Below are positions 1 to 11,795 of a stretch of 43,883 bases of DNA, in pieces; position 1 is the first letter of the stretch, and every line of letters starts with the position of its first letter. The notes below the pieces were generated by a model that searched no databases, was not told the DNA's origin, and saw only the letters and a list, made by a program, of their open reading frames with translations. The position numbers and the translations under genes were made by a program. The stretch comes from a virus: the IMG/VR virus record IMGVR_UViG_3300006917_000048, positions 1-43,883 of that record; one strand, given 5' to 3'.

Positions 1-414
1 AACGATGCCATCAGCATTCCACCGAACCGTAAACAGTGAATTAGCCGGTGTTGTTTTGGTGCCGTCGAAGTTGATTGCCGCCACTGGTGGGCTATTTGCG
101 TCGGTGGTATTCACCAACAGCGCATGGGTTGCCGAAAGCGAGGACGATCCGGCAGTCCACTGAACGTCATCTGCATCGAATCGCGAATCAGTCGTGTTCG
201 CCTGCGCGAAGTTCACGCCTTGAAGCGTGGCCCCACCAGTGGTGTAACCATTGCCGTTGGCCACCTCGGTGTAGGTGATCTGCGACAGCTGGGTATGCGT
301 GGTGTTGATTGTCAACGCCGTGCACAGGATGAGCTTGTAGGTGTCGCTAGCCGCGTTGGCGCCAGACGCAAACCTGTTTATGGTGTGGTCGTAAAGCGTG
401 ATGGTCTCGGCCAC
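1..414 (-). CDS. Phage virion protein, N-terminal part (runs off left edge)
   Basis: An open frame of 138 codons starts at a GTG (412-414) preceded by an in-frame TAA, and continues past the window edge. The product begins VAETITLYDHTINRFASGAN and has the short beta-rich style of conserved tail-region proteins that follow tail hub genes in siphoviruses (Y-K-x-x-L-x-T at about residue 22, FDADDVxW near residue 85, NSPPVAAINFDG near 110). The family is known to me only as a conserved structural hypothetical. It is the last minus-strand gene in view, 66 bp after the tail hub gene, and has its own upstream CCGGAAAGCT element. The tail-region role is inferred from position. Confidence 0.7.
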   Translation of the reverse strand, partial: MAETITLYDHTINRFASGANAASDTYKLILCTALTINTTHTQLSQITYTEVANGNGYTTGGATLQGVNFAQANTTDSRFDADDVQWTAGSSSLSATHALLVNTTDANSPPVAAINFDGTKTTPANSLFTVRWNADGIV

Positions 415-432
415 GAGCGAGGGGCGGAAGCT

Positions 433-454
433 GCCTTAGCTTTCCGGCTAAGGC
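433..454 (-). promoter_or_regulatory. CCGGAAASCT element, copy a, in perfect inverted repeat
   Basis: The intergenic 415-480 contains GCCTTAGC-TTTCCG-GCTAAGGC, a perfect 8-bp inverted repeat around the core. Read on the minus strand the core is CCGGAAAGCT, 23 nt before the GTG of the next gene. Confidence 0.6.
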
Positions 455-480
455 CTCGGGCTTTACCGGTAGCGACGCCA

Positions 481-3836
<3,356 letters not shown>

Positions 3837-3837
<1 letters not shown>

Positions 3838-4580
3838 CAGACCTGCCCCAGCTCCAGCGTGATCAGATGGCGTGTGACCCGGGCGCCGGCCACGATCACC
3901 GGCGTCTGCTCGGTCGTTGGCGGCGACACCGGCCACCAGGAGCCAGCTGCTGGCGTGGCTGCGATCTGCTGCTCATACCAAGTCCGGATGGTGGCTCCGG
4001 CGTTGGCCGCATGGGTCCAACCCTGCACCTTGCGCAGTCGGGTCGCCATCAGGGGCCCTCGAATCACGTGGGTGCCCGTGGCCGCCAGCTCCATCCGAGG
4101 CCCGTCCTGGTAGGCCTCCACCGCCGCGGTGAGGTTCAGGGTCAGCCCGGCAATCGAGTAGGTGCCATAGGTGGACTCGTTGTCCTGCAGCTGCTGCGAG
4201 ATCTCATCGCTGCGGGTCAGCACCGCCAGTTGCTGCGCCGCGTCGATCAGCTCGAACGAAACCGACAGCATGCCCCCTGCAGCTGCTGCCGCTGGCGGGG
4301 AGGCAAACCATGCGGGCACGTTGGACCAGGTGAGCCCGTAGGCCTTGCCGCTGGTGCTGACCGTGGTGCCGACCGACAGCGACACCATCGTGTCGGGTTC
4401 GGCGATCCGGGCCGCCCGCCAGGCGAGATAGACGCTCTCCAGCGCCAGCCACTCCGACGGCCGCATGATTGCTTTCACGGGCCAGCGCCGCGCCGTTCGC
4501 CCATTGAGGCTGTCTCCCGCATGGCCGTAGGGGAACTCCTGAAGCGCCCGGATCGTCAGCCCGCCAACCGTGATCGCCAT
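3837..4580 (-). CDS. Distal-tail-like protein
   Basis: A protein of 247 residues starting MAITVGGLTIRALQEFPYG. It lies directly after the tape measure gene (4 bp gap) and its stop overlaps the start of the hub gene, so translation is probably coupled. The N-terminus (ITVGGLTI, then a short domain with RPSEWLALESVYLAWRAARI) and the position are as expected for a distal tail or minor tail protein linking tail tube and hub. No catalytic motif seen. Function is inferred from position and general composition. Confidence 0.65.
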
Positions 4581-4584
4581 GGGA

Positions 4585-7500
4585 TCACCTCAGCCGTTGA
4601 ATCTGCTGCATCACCTGGCTTGCGGTGGGGCCTGTCCGTTGCTGCACGTGGATGCTCCAGTCCCGCCGGGCCAGGACGCCGACTTCCTGCCGAAGCTTTC
4701 CAACCTCAAGGGCCAGTTCAGCAACGCCGGCCGGTGCCGCGGCGCCTGCGGCGATCGTGGTGCCCGTGGCCTGGATCCGTGCGCTGATCCCGGCGGGGAT
4801 CACGGTTCCACTGGAGGGTGCCCGCCAGAGGCTGTTGGTCGGGGCGTCGATGGGCATCAACCGCCCGGCTGCCAGCAGCATCTCCTGACCAAGCTCGTTG
4901 ACGCGATAGGTTTCGCCGGCCTCCACGGGGCCCCCGGTCCATCGGGAACCGGGGAGGTTCGCTGCTTGCTGCAGGTAGCCGTAGAAGTCCCGGGCCGAGC
5001 TGGCGGCGCTACTCATGCTGCCGCTGACCGATTGGAACTTGCCTTCGAGGTTGATCCCCTTGATGTCGTTCGCGTAGCCGCCAGCCTGCGCCAGGTACTC
5101 GGCGAAGCCCTGGGCGCCCTGAAGGAGCGCCGGGGCCTTGTCGCCTGTCTGGGTGAAGGCCTGCGCCAGGGCGGCGGCCGGGCTTGCGGCATCCGAGGCC
5201 TTCCGCGCCGTGTCGTCGAAGCCGACCTTGGACCGATCGAGGAGGGCGTTCATCTCCGCCACGGCGGCGTTCACCTCCGCCTGGCTGCGCCCAACCGCCA
5301 GTGTGCCTTGGCTGTTCTGGCCGATGGCCAAGCCGGCATCGGCGGCGATCCGCCGGTAGCGATCCTGCTCGTCAGCCGTGAGCTTGGAGTAGGTGGCTAC
5401 GCCCCTGAGTCCGCTGGTCATGCCAGAGATAGCCTCCAGCGTGCCATTCGCGGCGATCTTGAACCCCTTCGCCGCGGCTTCGGCTTGCAGGTTGTTGCGT
5501 GCGGTTTCGGCTGTGAGCTGGCTGATGGCCGCTTCAATCGGCTGGGTGCTGGCCGTCAGCGCCACCTGCTCCCGCGCGATGGTGAGCGCCTGGCCCTGCT
5601 TGTCGACCACTTCTTGCAGGCTGGCCCGCTTGGCCTGATCGGTTTCCTTGGCCAGCTCGGCCTCTGCCTTCAACAGATCGAGCTGTGCGGTGTTCACCGC
5701 CTTCTGCCCCTCCAGTCGGGCCTTGGCCTGGTTGATTTCCAGGATCCGCTGCTCTAGGGACTGCTGGAGTAGGAGGTTCTGATAGCGGGCTGATAGCGCA
5801 GCGCGGTCCAGTCGATCGGCTTCATCGCGCTTGGCCTTCAGCACGTCTTCCCCGGCGCCGATCTCCTGGAGCTTTGAGAGCTCGAACTGCAGCCTGGCCC
5901 GCACCACGCCGTAGCGCGACTGCTCCACATCACCCAGGCCCTTGGCCAGCCCCGCCAGGGATTGACCGATGGCGATGCGGTTCTGAAGGCGGCTGCTCAG
6001 CAGCTCCTCCGCCTGGATCGTTTGCCGGATCGGCCCCAGGCGATCAACTGCCGCCGCGGTTGCCGCCCTGGTCTCGGCGGTGAGCGCCTTCATGGCTGCT
6101 GCGGCCTTGCGGGAGCCCCGCTCCTCATCCTCGGCGGCCTTGGCGAGGATGAGGAGCTGACTCGCCAGCCTGTCGTCGCCTGCGCGGTCGGCTTCCACTG
6201 CCCGACCGCGCAGGGTTGTGGCCTGCGCCTTAGCGATGTCGGCGATCTTCTGCAGTTGATCGATGTATTCCTTGGCCTGGGTTTTCTGCTGATCGGTGAT
6301 AAACCGCGAACCACGCAGCGACGAATAGAAGGCAAGCGCAGACTGCTGAACCTTGGCGAATCCGCCCTGCATCTTCTCAAACTCTTGCGATGTGCGCAGC
6401 ATGGTGAGCTCCTCGCGGCTGTTGCGGATCCACGCCAAGACCAGCGGCCCGGTATCCCTGGCAGCCTTACCTTGGTCGCTGATGGCAGCGGCTGCTTTCT
6501 TGGTGGACTTCTCGACCTGCCCGACGATCTCATCTAGCGTTTTCTGTGATGCCGCAAAGTCGTTGGTCGCATCACCAGCACCACTGAGCAGATACTGAAT
6601 GCCCGCTATCGCTCCCGCGATTGCGGCGAACCTTAAAGCTACAACGGCCATGGAAGCTGCAAGCTTACCGAAGCCGACCGCGTACCCACCGATCGCGGAC
6701 AACATGCCTTCTGTTTGTACGGCCTTGCTAAAGATAATCCACTCAATCTTAGCGGCAACGATTGCCTTGGCAAAAACGCCTGTGAATATCCTGGACATCT
6801 CAAGTATCTCTCTACCGGCTGTTTGGATCATGTCATATGTCAACGCCCGTTTAAATATCGCGTATGCCGCCGTAGCGGCAACAGTAGCGGTGGTGAATAG
6901 ACCCAGGGAGATGGCGGTGTACTTGATCGGATCCGGCAGCCCAGCCACGGCACCCACGGCGGCATTGGCCAGGTTCAGCAGCGGCAACAGGGCTGTAGCG
7001 CCGACCTTGCCGACTGAGTTTCCGAGGCTGTCCAGGGTGCCGCCCAACTGCTTGGTGACCATCTCAAAGCCCTGCATGGCATCGCGGGCTGTGTCGGTCG
7101 CCCCCTTGGTGTTTGCCATGGTGGCGCTGAGGGTCTTGATCTCTTCAACCGTCAGCCCCAGCAGCGAAAGCCACTTGGCCCCGTCGTCCTCCCCGCCGAA
7201 CAGGTTGGCGGCCATGCGAATCTTGGTCGCCGGATCCAGCTGACCGAACGCTGCTTTGAGCTTCAGCAGCGTTTCTTGCATCGGCTTGAGCGTGCCGTCG
7301 ACGTTGTAGATGTCGAGATTCAGCGCCTTCATCGTCCTGGCTGCTGCCGCCGCCTGGCCAGTGAGATCCCCCATGCCCTTGCCGGCCTGGGGGGCAGCGG
7401 ACGCCAGCTTCGACAGGCCATTACGCAGGGTCACACCAGCCTCTGCCGCGGGGATGCCGGCGTTGGCCAACAGGCCCACGGCTACCCCGAGCTCTTCAAT

Positions 7501-8466
7501 CGAGACACCGAGGATCTTGGCGACGGGCCCCGCGTACTTGAATGCCATGCCCATCTCGCTGGCGCTGGTCGCCGAAGCGTTGGCCCCCTGCACCAGGGCA
7601 TCCACAACCCGGGTTGCATCGCCGGCCTGAAGCCCGAAGATCTTGATTGATGCCGCCGTCACCTCAGCCATGCGGGAGTAGGCGGTTCCCGTGGCCTCTG
7701 CCCCCCGCACGATCGCCGCAAGCGCCTGGGTGGCCTGGGTGACGGTCATGCCGCCGCGGACCAGCTCGGTCGTCAGCTGGGCGACTTCCTGCTGGGTGCC
7801 GGCCGCCTCGATGCCGACCTTGTCGATGGCCTGCGCGAGCTTGTCGTAGCCGCCTGACTCACCACCGGCAGCAGCGGCTTTCCTGATCTCGGTGTCAAGG
7901 GCCGCATAGCCGCCGACAAACTGCTGCAGCTTGGCGAAGGCGGCCCCGAGGGCGCCCATCACACTGTTGGTGAGGCTGAACGCGATGCCCTGGATCACGC
8001 CATCGAGCAGGCGGAACTGATCAGCCGATTCGCCAGCCTTCTGCAGCTCTCGTTCCGTGTCGCGGACGGCGGCCTGCAGCTCCCTGAATCGCTGGCTGCC
8101 GATAGCGACCCGCTCCAGTTCGCTGCGGAGATCACCCAGGCGGGCATTCAGCGCAACGATGCTGGAGGGATCAGCCTGTAGGGTGACTTTCTGGCGCTTG
8201 AGTTCATTGATCTGGCGTCCGAGATCCTCGATGTCGCGCTGGGCTTTCTTGTACTCGCTGGAATCGACCGGCAGCTTGGCCTGAACCGCCTTCAGTGCTC
8301 GGATCTGGCTTGCCAGGTCGCCGATGTTCTTCTCTGCGTCGGTGATGCCGGCCCCCAGCCCCTTCCCGATCGCCTCGCCGGCCCGCTGCGCCTCCCCTGG
8401 CAGGCTGCGGAAACCCTTGAGAACTTCGCTGAAATCCGCGCCTGCTGTTACAACGAAGTCGCTCAT
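4585..8466 (-). CDS. Tail tape measure protein
   Basis: A protein of 1293 residues, the largest gene in the window. The N-terminus (1-150) is a coiled coil rich in Ala, Gln and Lys. Residues about 180-420 match the TP901-type tape measure core (AGPVAKILGVSIEELGVAVG, GIPAAEAGVTLRNGLSKLA). Hydrophobic segments follow near 500-630, then further coiled coil. In siphoviruses tail length scales with this protein at about 0.15 nm per residue, so a tail near 190 nm would be predicted. It overlaps the upstream gene by 4 bp (ATGA), giving translational coupling. Confidence 0.95.
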   Translation of the reverse strand: MSDFVVTAGADFSEVLKGFRSLPGEAQRAGEAIGKGLGAGITDAEKNIGDLASQIRALKAVQAKLPVDSSEYKKAQRDIEDLGRQINELKRQKVTLQADPSSIVALNARLGDLRSELERVAIGSQRFRELQAAVRDTERELQKAGESADQFRLLDGVIQGIAFSLTNSVMGALGAAFAKLQQFVGGYAALDTEIRKAAAAGGESGGYDKLAQAIDKVGIEAAGTQQEVAQLTTELVRGGMTVTQATQALAAIVRGAEATGTAYSRMAEVTAASIKIFGLQAGDATRVVDALVQGANASATSASEMGMAFKYAGPVAKILGVSIEELGVAVGLLANAGIPAAEAGVTLRNGLSKLASAAPQAGKGMGDLTGQAAAAARTMKALNLDIYNVDGTLKPMQETLLKLKAAFGQLDPATKIRMAANLFGGEDDGAKWLSLLGLTVEEIKTLSATMANTKGATDTARDAMQGFEMVTKQLGGTLDSLGNSVGKVGATALLPLLNLANAAVGAVAGLPDPIKYTAISLGLFTTATVAATAAYAIFKRALTYDMIQTAGREILEMSRIFTGVFAKAIVAAKIEWIIFSKAVQTEGMLSAIGGYAVGFGKLAASMAVVALRFAAIAGAIAGIQYLLSGAGDATNDFAASQKTLDEIVGQVEKSTKKAAAAISDQGKAARDTGPLVLAWIRNSREELTMLRTSQEFEKMQGGFAKVQQSALAFYSSLRGSRFITDQQKTQAKEYIDQLQKIADIAKAQATTLRGRAVEADRAGDDRLASQLLILAKAAEDEERGSRKAAAAMKALTAETRAATAAAVDRLGPIRQTIQAEELLSSRLQNRIAIGQSLAGLAKGLGDVEQSRYGVVRARLQFELSKLQEIGAGEDVLKAKRDEADRLDRAALSARYQNLLLQQSLEQRILEINQAKARLEGQKAVNTAQLDLLKAEAELAKETDQAKRASLQEVVDKQGQALTIAREQVALTASTQPIEAAISQLTAETARNNLQAEAAAKGFKIAANGTLEAISGMTSGLRGVATYSKLTADEQDRYRRIAADAGLAIGQNSQGTLAVGRSQAEVNAAVAEMNALLDRSKVGFDDTARKASDAASPAAALAQAFTQTGDKAPALLQGAQGFAEYLAQAGGYANDIKGINLEGKFQSVSGSMSSAASSARDFYGYLQQAANLPGSRWTGGPVEAGETYRVNELGQEMLLAAGRLMPIDAPTNSLWRAPSSGTVIPAGISARIQATGTTIAAGAAAPAGVAELALEVGKLRQEVGVLARRDWSIHVQQRTGPTASQVMQQIQRLR

Positions 8467-8897
8467 TCAATCCCCTCCAGCACAACAGCGGGATTCATCC
8501 AGGTGATCACCACCTGCTCAAGCACCCCCAGCCCCTCCCCTGGCGGGTCGGCCTGAAGCCCCATCGCGGTGGCGCCGGGCAGCAGGGCGATCACGCGCTG
8601 AGCCACGGCCTGCAACTCGCCCAGGGCATCCCAGGTGATCACGTAGATGCGCCAGGTGGGATTCAGCATCGTGTCCCCGCCCAGGGTCAGCTGCGGCGCC
8701 AGGCTCGGCATCCGGGTGATGGTGATCTCGATGCCGCCGGCCACGGTGCCAGGCGGAAGGTTCTCGTTGGCTGCGAGCACCGAGATCGCCGGCAGGCTGG
8801 ACCCACCAGGGGAGAGGTAGGTGCCAAGCTCGGCGCTGATCACCGGATCGGCGGCCAGCAGGTCGTAGATCTCCTGTGAACTGGTGGGCGTGGTCAT
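8463..8897 (-). CDS. Putative tail terminator/tail completion protein
   Basis: A protein of 144 residues between the major tail protein and the tape measure gene, with an ATGA overlap to the latter. It starts MTTPTSSQEIYDLLAADP and later has a WRIYVITWDALGELQAVAQ segment, beta strands and a helix in the order seen in small tail-terminator folds. Similarity is by eye only. The ATG lies just 5 nt after a CCGGAAACCT element, closer than in most other copies, and no better in-frame start lies downstream. Confidence 0.5.
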   Translation of the reverse strand: MTTPTSSQEIYDLLAADPVISAELGTYLSPGGSSLPAISVLAANENLPPGTVAGGIEITITRMPSLAPQLTLGGDTMLNPTWRIYVITWDALGELQAVAQRVIALLPGATAMGLQADPPGEGLGVLEQVVITWMNPAVVLEGIE

Positions 8898-8901
8898 GCC
8901 T

Positions 8902-8919
8902 CAGGTTTCCGGCAACCTG
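8902..8919 (-). promoter_or_regulatory. CCGGAAASCT element, copy b, with inverted repeat
   Basis: CAGGTT-TCCGGC-AACCTG is a perfect 6-bp inverted repeat around the core, immediately upstream of the putative tail terminator gene and oriented toward it. Confidence 0.55.
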
Positions 8920-8938
8920 CCTCAACTGCTCACTGCTC

Positions 8939-9184
8939 ATGGCGTCCCGTCAGCTGCTGCCGCTTCACTGGCAGTTCCGGTATCAGCACATTGAGGCGAT
9001 GATCAAGGTGGCGGGCCCCGGCGATCTGGAAAGTTTGCGACAGCTGGCGCTGCGGGTGCTGGAGATGGCGGAAGCCAACCAGGCTCAAGCTTTGCTGATG
9101 GCCCGGCAGCAGCTCCCAACGCAAAACGCCCCGGCTTCTTCGGATGCCGGGGCGGTGAGTCGCGCCTTGTGCGGCAACGATTAA
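8939..9184 (+). CDS. Small conserved-looking hypothetical protein
   Basis: An 81-residue protein on the strand opposite its neighbours, filling the gap between two minus-strand tail genes. It begins MASRQLLPLHWQFRYQHIE and has a helical middle (DLESLRQLALRVLEMAEANQ), with protein-like rather than shadow composition. Its last codons overlap the end of the major tail protein gene and contain that gene's terminator hairpin. Function unknown; it looks like an inserted accessory gene. Confidence 0.55.
   Translation: MASRQLLPLHWQFRYQHIEAMIKVAGPGDLESLRQLALRVLEMAEANQAQALLMARQQLPTQNAPASSDAGAVSRALCGND
9123..9153 (-). terminator. Intrinsic terminator after the major tail protein gene
   Basis: Minus-strand GCCCCGGC, a 10-nt loop, GCCGGGGC (perfect 8-bp stem), then G and TTTT, 28 bp after the tail protein stop. 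It lies inside the convergent small gene. Confidence 0.7.
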
Positions 9185-10014
9185 CTGGTGAAGTCCAGCT
9201 CGTAGGGTCCGTAGACCTTGATCCCGCTGGAGAACTTCACCACCGAACCCACGGCAGGGTTCTCCTGGAAGTTGGTGAAGCGGCCATAGCCGTAGGTGGC
9301 CTCGTCGAAGCCGCGCGGGCCGACGCGGGCCCACTTGATCATCAGGCCTTCGCTGACGCTGTTCCTGCTGGCGATGCGGAACAGGTGATAGGCGGCATCA
9401 CGGTGATCCAGGTTGGCCTCAAGCGCCCACGACAGGGTTTTGCCCGTGGCGATGCTGAGATCAAAGCCCTGCGCTTCGTCGTCGTAGTCGCGCACCGATT
9501 CCTCGGTCTCGGCTTCGTTCGGCGCGGCATTGGTGAGGCCCAGGAACCGCACCGGGGCGTCGGTGCCGTCCAGTGTAAGGAAGGAGCTCACCAGCTTGCC
9601 CTTGCTCACCGTGGCCTCGGCCTGGTTGGTTGCTGTGACGGCGAAGGAGAGCGTGAACGGCGCCGACGTGGTGACGGCGGTCACCGTGAAGTTGCCGTTA
9701 AGCTTCGTGAAGGGTGCCGGCAGCTGGGTGACGCTCACCGATGCGCCAACGGCGATCCCATGGGCGGCGCCAAAGGTCAAGGTGCCGACGTTGGAGGCGA
9801 TAGCCGCCTTGGTGATGGTCTTCGCGGTACCAGCGGCGATCTTGAGCGTGGATCCCGTTCCGGTCTTAATCACCGTGGCGTCGTTGCTCAGCAACGTGGC
9901 GATGTCCATGAAATCGGACAGCTCACCGTTGAGAGTACCGAAATCAATTGCCGTTGGTTTGATGATCTGGATGTAGAACCTGTAGCCAAATCCCCTGGTG
10001 TACTGCTTGGCCAT
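9181..10014 (-). CDS. Major tail protein
   Basis: A protein of 277 residues starting MAKQYTRGFGYRFYIQ. The architecture fits a tail tube protein: an N-terminal subdomain, an inserted Ig-like segment (about 70-140, Thr/Ala/Val-rich, VTQLPAPFTKLNGNFTVTAV), and a C-terminal part (TGKTLSWALEANLDHRDAAY, then FTNFQENPAVGSVVKFSSGI). It follows the tail chaperone genes and has its own terminator, fitting a highly expressed monocistronic gene. No clear Shine-Dalgarno before the ATG. Confidence 0.8.
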   Translation of the reverse strand: MAKQYTRGFGYRFYIQIIKPTAIDFGTLNGELSDFMDIATLLSNDATVIKTGTGSTLKIAAGTAKTITKAAIASNVGTLTFGAAHGIAVGASVSVTQLPAPFTKLNGNFTVTAVTTSAPFTLSFAVTATNQAEATVSKGKLVSSFLTLDGTDAPVRFLGLTNAAPNEAETEESVRDYDDEAQGFDLSIATGKTLSWALEANLDHRDAAYHLFRIASRNSVSEGLMIKWARVGPRGFDEATYGYGRFTNFQENPAVGSVVKFSSGIKVYGPYELDFTS

Positions 10015-10082
10015 GTGCTGACGGAATGGTCAGCGCTAGTGATCCCGGATCGGTTAAGCCACAGCAGCGGCTTAGGAATCGG

Positions 10083-10092
10083 CCGGAAAGCT
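10083..10092 (+). promoter_or_regulatory. CCGGAAASCT element, copy c (plus orientation)
   Basis: CCGGAAAGCT reads on the plus strand, 24 nt before the GTG of the plus-strand AP2-like gene, so orientation follows the gene. Confidence 0.55.
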
Positions 10093-10116
10093 TGCAGCAA
10101 CTGAGAGCGTTAAGCC

Positions 10117-10446
10117 GTGGCGGGGTGCTACCCAAAGGGCGTGTGCCACTGCCCCCAGAGCCGCAGCCGGCCATTTCAGGCGCGGGTGTGGTTCCAGGGG
10201 CGGTATTGGAGCCTGGGCTATTTCCAGACGATCACAGAGGCGGAGCTGGAGGCGGCTCGGGTTCGTGCGGAGCGGGACGAATGGAAAGCGATGCGGCTTC
10301 CGCCGCCCACACTGCTGCGGCTTCGGCAGCGGCAGGGACTGCCAGCCACTCCGCAGGCTCTGAATCCCCAGGCCAGCGAAACGCCCGCACCTGCCCCGCC
10401 GCCTCGTGTTCAGCGATCAGGAACCCCTGCCAACCTTGCGGCGTAG
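10117..10446 (+). CDS. AP2-like DNA-binding domain protein
   Basis: A protein of 109 residues from GTG 10117, the only start after an in-frame TAA. Residues 16-55 (RPFQARVWFQGRYWSLGYFQ, then TITEAELEAARVRAERDEW) match an AP2-type fold: three strands carrying R-x-W-x-G-R-x-W-x-L-G-x-F, then a helix. In phages such domains occur alone or as DNA-binding parts of homing endonucleases; no nuclease domain is present. The rest is Pro/Ala-rich. It is antisense to the last 215 bp of the tail chaperone fusion frame, which there encodes low-complexity sequence, so both can be real. Confidence 0.6.
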   Translation: MAGCYPKGVCHCPQSRSRPFQARVWFQGRYWSLGYFQTITEAELEAARVRAERDEWKAMRLPPPTLLRLRQRQGLPATPQALNPQASETPAPAPPPRVQRSGTPANLAA

Positions 10447-11469
10447 CGCGGGGCGCCAGGAGCACGGCATCGTCGGCGATCAAGGCCAGCTGCCGCGGCG
10501 GCGGCTGATCCCGACCGGCCCGCTCCAGCGGTTCGTAGGCCACCAAGGCGAACGACGGCAGCAGATCGGCCTGAATCAGGGCCAGCATCGCGGCGCCAGC
10601 TTCCGCCGGGGGGCGCTCACCCTCCTGCAGCTGCCGGAACAGGCAGTAGTCGGCAAGCGGCGGGATGGTCGTCCCTTCGCGGGCGTGCATGGCCTCGAAC
10701 CGCCGCGCCAGGGCGGCGATGGGGAGCTCAGCCCACTCCAGCTGTTGGGCTAGCCACGCTTCACCCTCCTCGATCGCGCGGTTGATGTAGTCGATGCCGA
10801 GCTCGCCGAATCGTTCGGGGGTGAACTCGGGGGCGTTGGGCCAGAGTCGCCGGCATCGCCAGAAGAGACCGTCCCAGTCGGTGGGTTCGGCCCGCCAGCT
10901 CCCGGTCCGAGCTTTCCCAGGATGTCCACCATCCCGTCGACCATCTCCTCGGGCGTCTTCTCGGGTTGGTCGCCGCCGCGTTCGTCCATGGCGAACGCCA
11001 GCACGGCGGCCTGCACGGGTTCCGGCAACCCGTCGGTGTCGTCGTCGGTCCAGGCCTCGCAACCCTCCAGGCGGGAAGCGATCAGGGCGGTGATCGTGCG
11101 TTGGCGCTGCAGCGCGTAGGCGTCCTGCAGCTTGCAGCTGAGATCAGCGATCAGGGCGGCGTGTTGGATCAGGGCCCGCTTCTCGATCGGCTCCAACGGG
11201 ATCGGGATCCCCATGCGGGTGCTGATGATGCGGATCGCGATCCGCTGCGCCTGGGTTTCCTCGATGCCTTCACCCAGCAGGGCATCAGCGAGGCGCGAGG
11301 ATTCGCGGTACATCGCCGCCTGATACTCGTGCTCACGGATGTGCGCCAGCTCTCGGCCTTTGAGGCAGCCGAGCACGGGGAACACCAGGGTGCAATCCTG
11401 GCCATCGACCGTGGCGGAGACGCTGCGGGTCCTGATCGTCGGGGTGACGACCCACGGAAGCTGGGGCAT
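10232..11469 (-). CDS. Tail assembly chaperone, long frameshifted form (gpGT-like)
   Basis: If ribosomes slip by -1 at the minus-strand heptamer (10918 down to 10912), the first 186 residues of the upstream frame join 226 residues of the -1 frame, giving about 412 residues. The downstream part begins ARTGSWRAEPTDWDGLFW and continues with helical protein-like sequence (ELGIDYINRAIEEGEAWLAQ), while its upstream extension in that frame is Arg-rich shadow. This matches lambda gpG/gpGT-type chaperones, which bind the tape measure and tail tube protein during tail assembly. Here they lie before, not after, the major tail protein gene. Confidence 0.8.
10750..11469 (-). CDS. Tail assembly chaperone, short form (gpG-like)
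   Basis: A protein of 239 residues, MPQLPWVVTPTIRTRSVSAT. It is mostly helical to residue 186, with Ser/Pro/Gly low complexity after the slip site, as expected for the unshifted product. Start ATG 11469 lies 24 nt after a CCGGAAACCT element. In known systems the short form is made in large excess over the fusion; the ratio cannot be read here. Confidence 0.8.
   Translation of the reverse strand: MPQLPWVVTPTIRTRSVSATVDGQDCTLVFPVLGCLKGRELAHIREHEYQAAMYRESSRLADALLGEGIEETQAQRIAIRIISTRMGIPIPLEPIEKRALIQHAALIADLSCKLQDAYALQRQRTITALIASRLEGCEAWTDDDTDGLPEPVQAAVLAFAMDERGGDQPEKTPEEMVDGMVDILGKLGPGAGGPNPPTGTVSSGDAGDSGPTPPSSPPNDSASSASTTSTARSRRVKRG
10912..10918 (-). other. Programmed -1 frameshift site GGGAAAG
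   Basis: On the minus strand the zero frame reads ctG GGA AAG (codon 186 is AAG). The heptamer G GGA AAG fits X XXY YYZ and is the sequence used by the lambda G-T frameshift. After slippage the frame stays open for 226 codons. Confidence 0.85.
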
Positions 11470-11493
11470 GGGTGAGCGGTGGGGAGCTGCGGG

Positions 11494-11503
11494 AGGTTTC
11501 CGG
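11494..11503 (-). promoter_or_regulatory. CCGGAAASCT element, copy d
   Basis: Minus-strand CCGGAAACCT, 24 nt upstream of the tail chaperone ATG. Confidence 0.5.
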
Positions 11504-11594
11504 GTTAGCGCTGGCTGGATGGTTGCCAGGCACGTGCATCAGTGGTTATGATTCATTCAGCGGGCACAGCCTGCTATCCACCGCATCAACACCC

Positions 11595-11795
11595 ATGTTC
11601 ACCATCCTCCTCAGCACCCCCCACGGCTGGACCGACAACCTTGGCCAGCACGAGGCCACCGCCAACGAGTGGCCCACGGAGGTCGCCGCCAACGAAGCGA
11701 TCAAAGAGCTTCAGGGTGTTGGCTTTCCGGCTGACCGTGACAGCTGGAAGGTTGTCAACACTGAAGACCTTGACAACTACAGCCTCGTCTCCTGA
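11595..11795 (+). CDS. Small hypothetical protein
   Basis: A protein of 66 residues, MFTILLSTPHGWTDNLGQHE, with normal composition. Its stop overlaps the start of the next plus gene (TGATG), so the two probably form a small operon inserted opposite the virion genes. Leader is C-rich (CAACACCC before ATG). Function unknown. Confidence 0.6.
   Translation: MFTILLSTPHGWTDNLGQHEATANEWPTEVAANEAIKELQGVGFPADRDSWKVVNTEDLDNYSLVS

Noticed and set aside
3838-3936. Longer start of the tail hub gene
   Set aside because: The added 33 residues overlap the upstream gene and look like a shadow; ATG 3837 gives a TGATG coupling.
3867-5757. Long plus-strand open frames opposite the distal-tail and tape measure genes
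   Set aside because: They are Gly/Arg/Pro-rich mirror frames of high-GC coding DNA and have no domain or leader evidence.
10232-11062. An independent 276-residue gene starting at 11062
   Set aside because: Its first 50 residues are Arg/Gly-rich shadow of the chaperone frame; the coding character starts exactly after the GGGAAAG slip site, so it is the -1 extension of the 10750-11469 gene.
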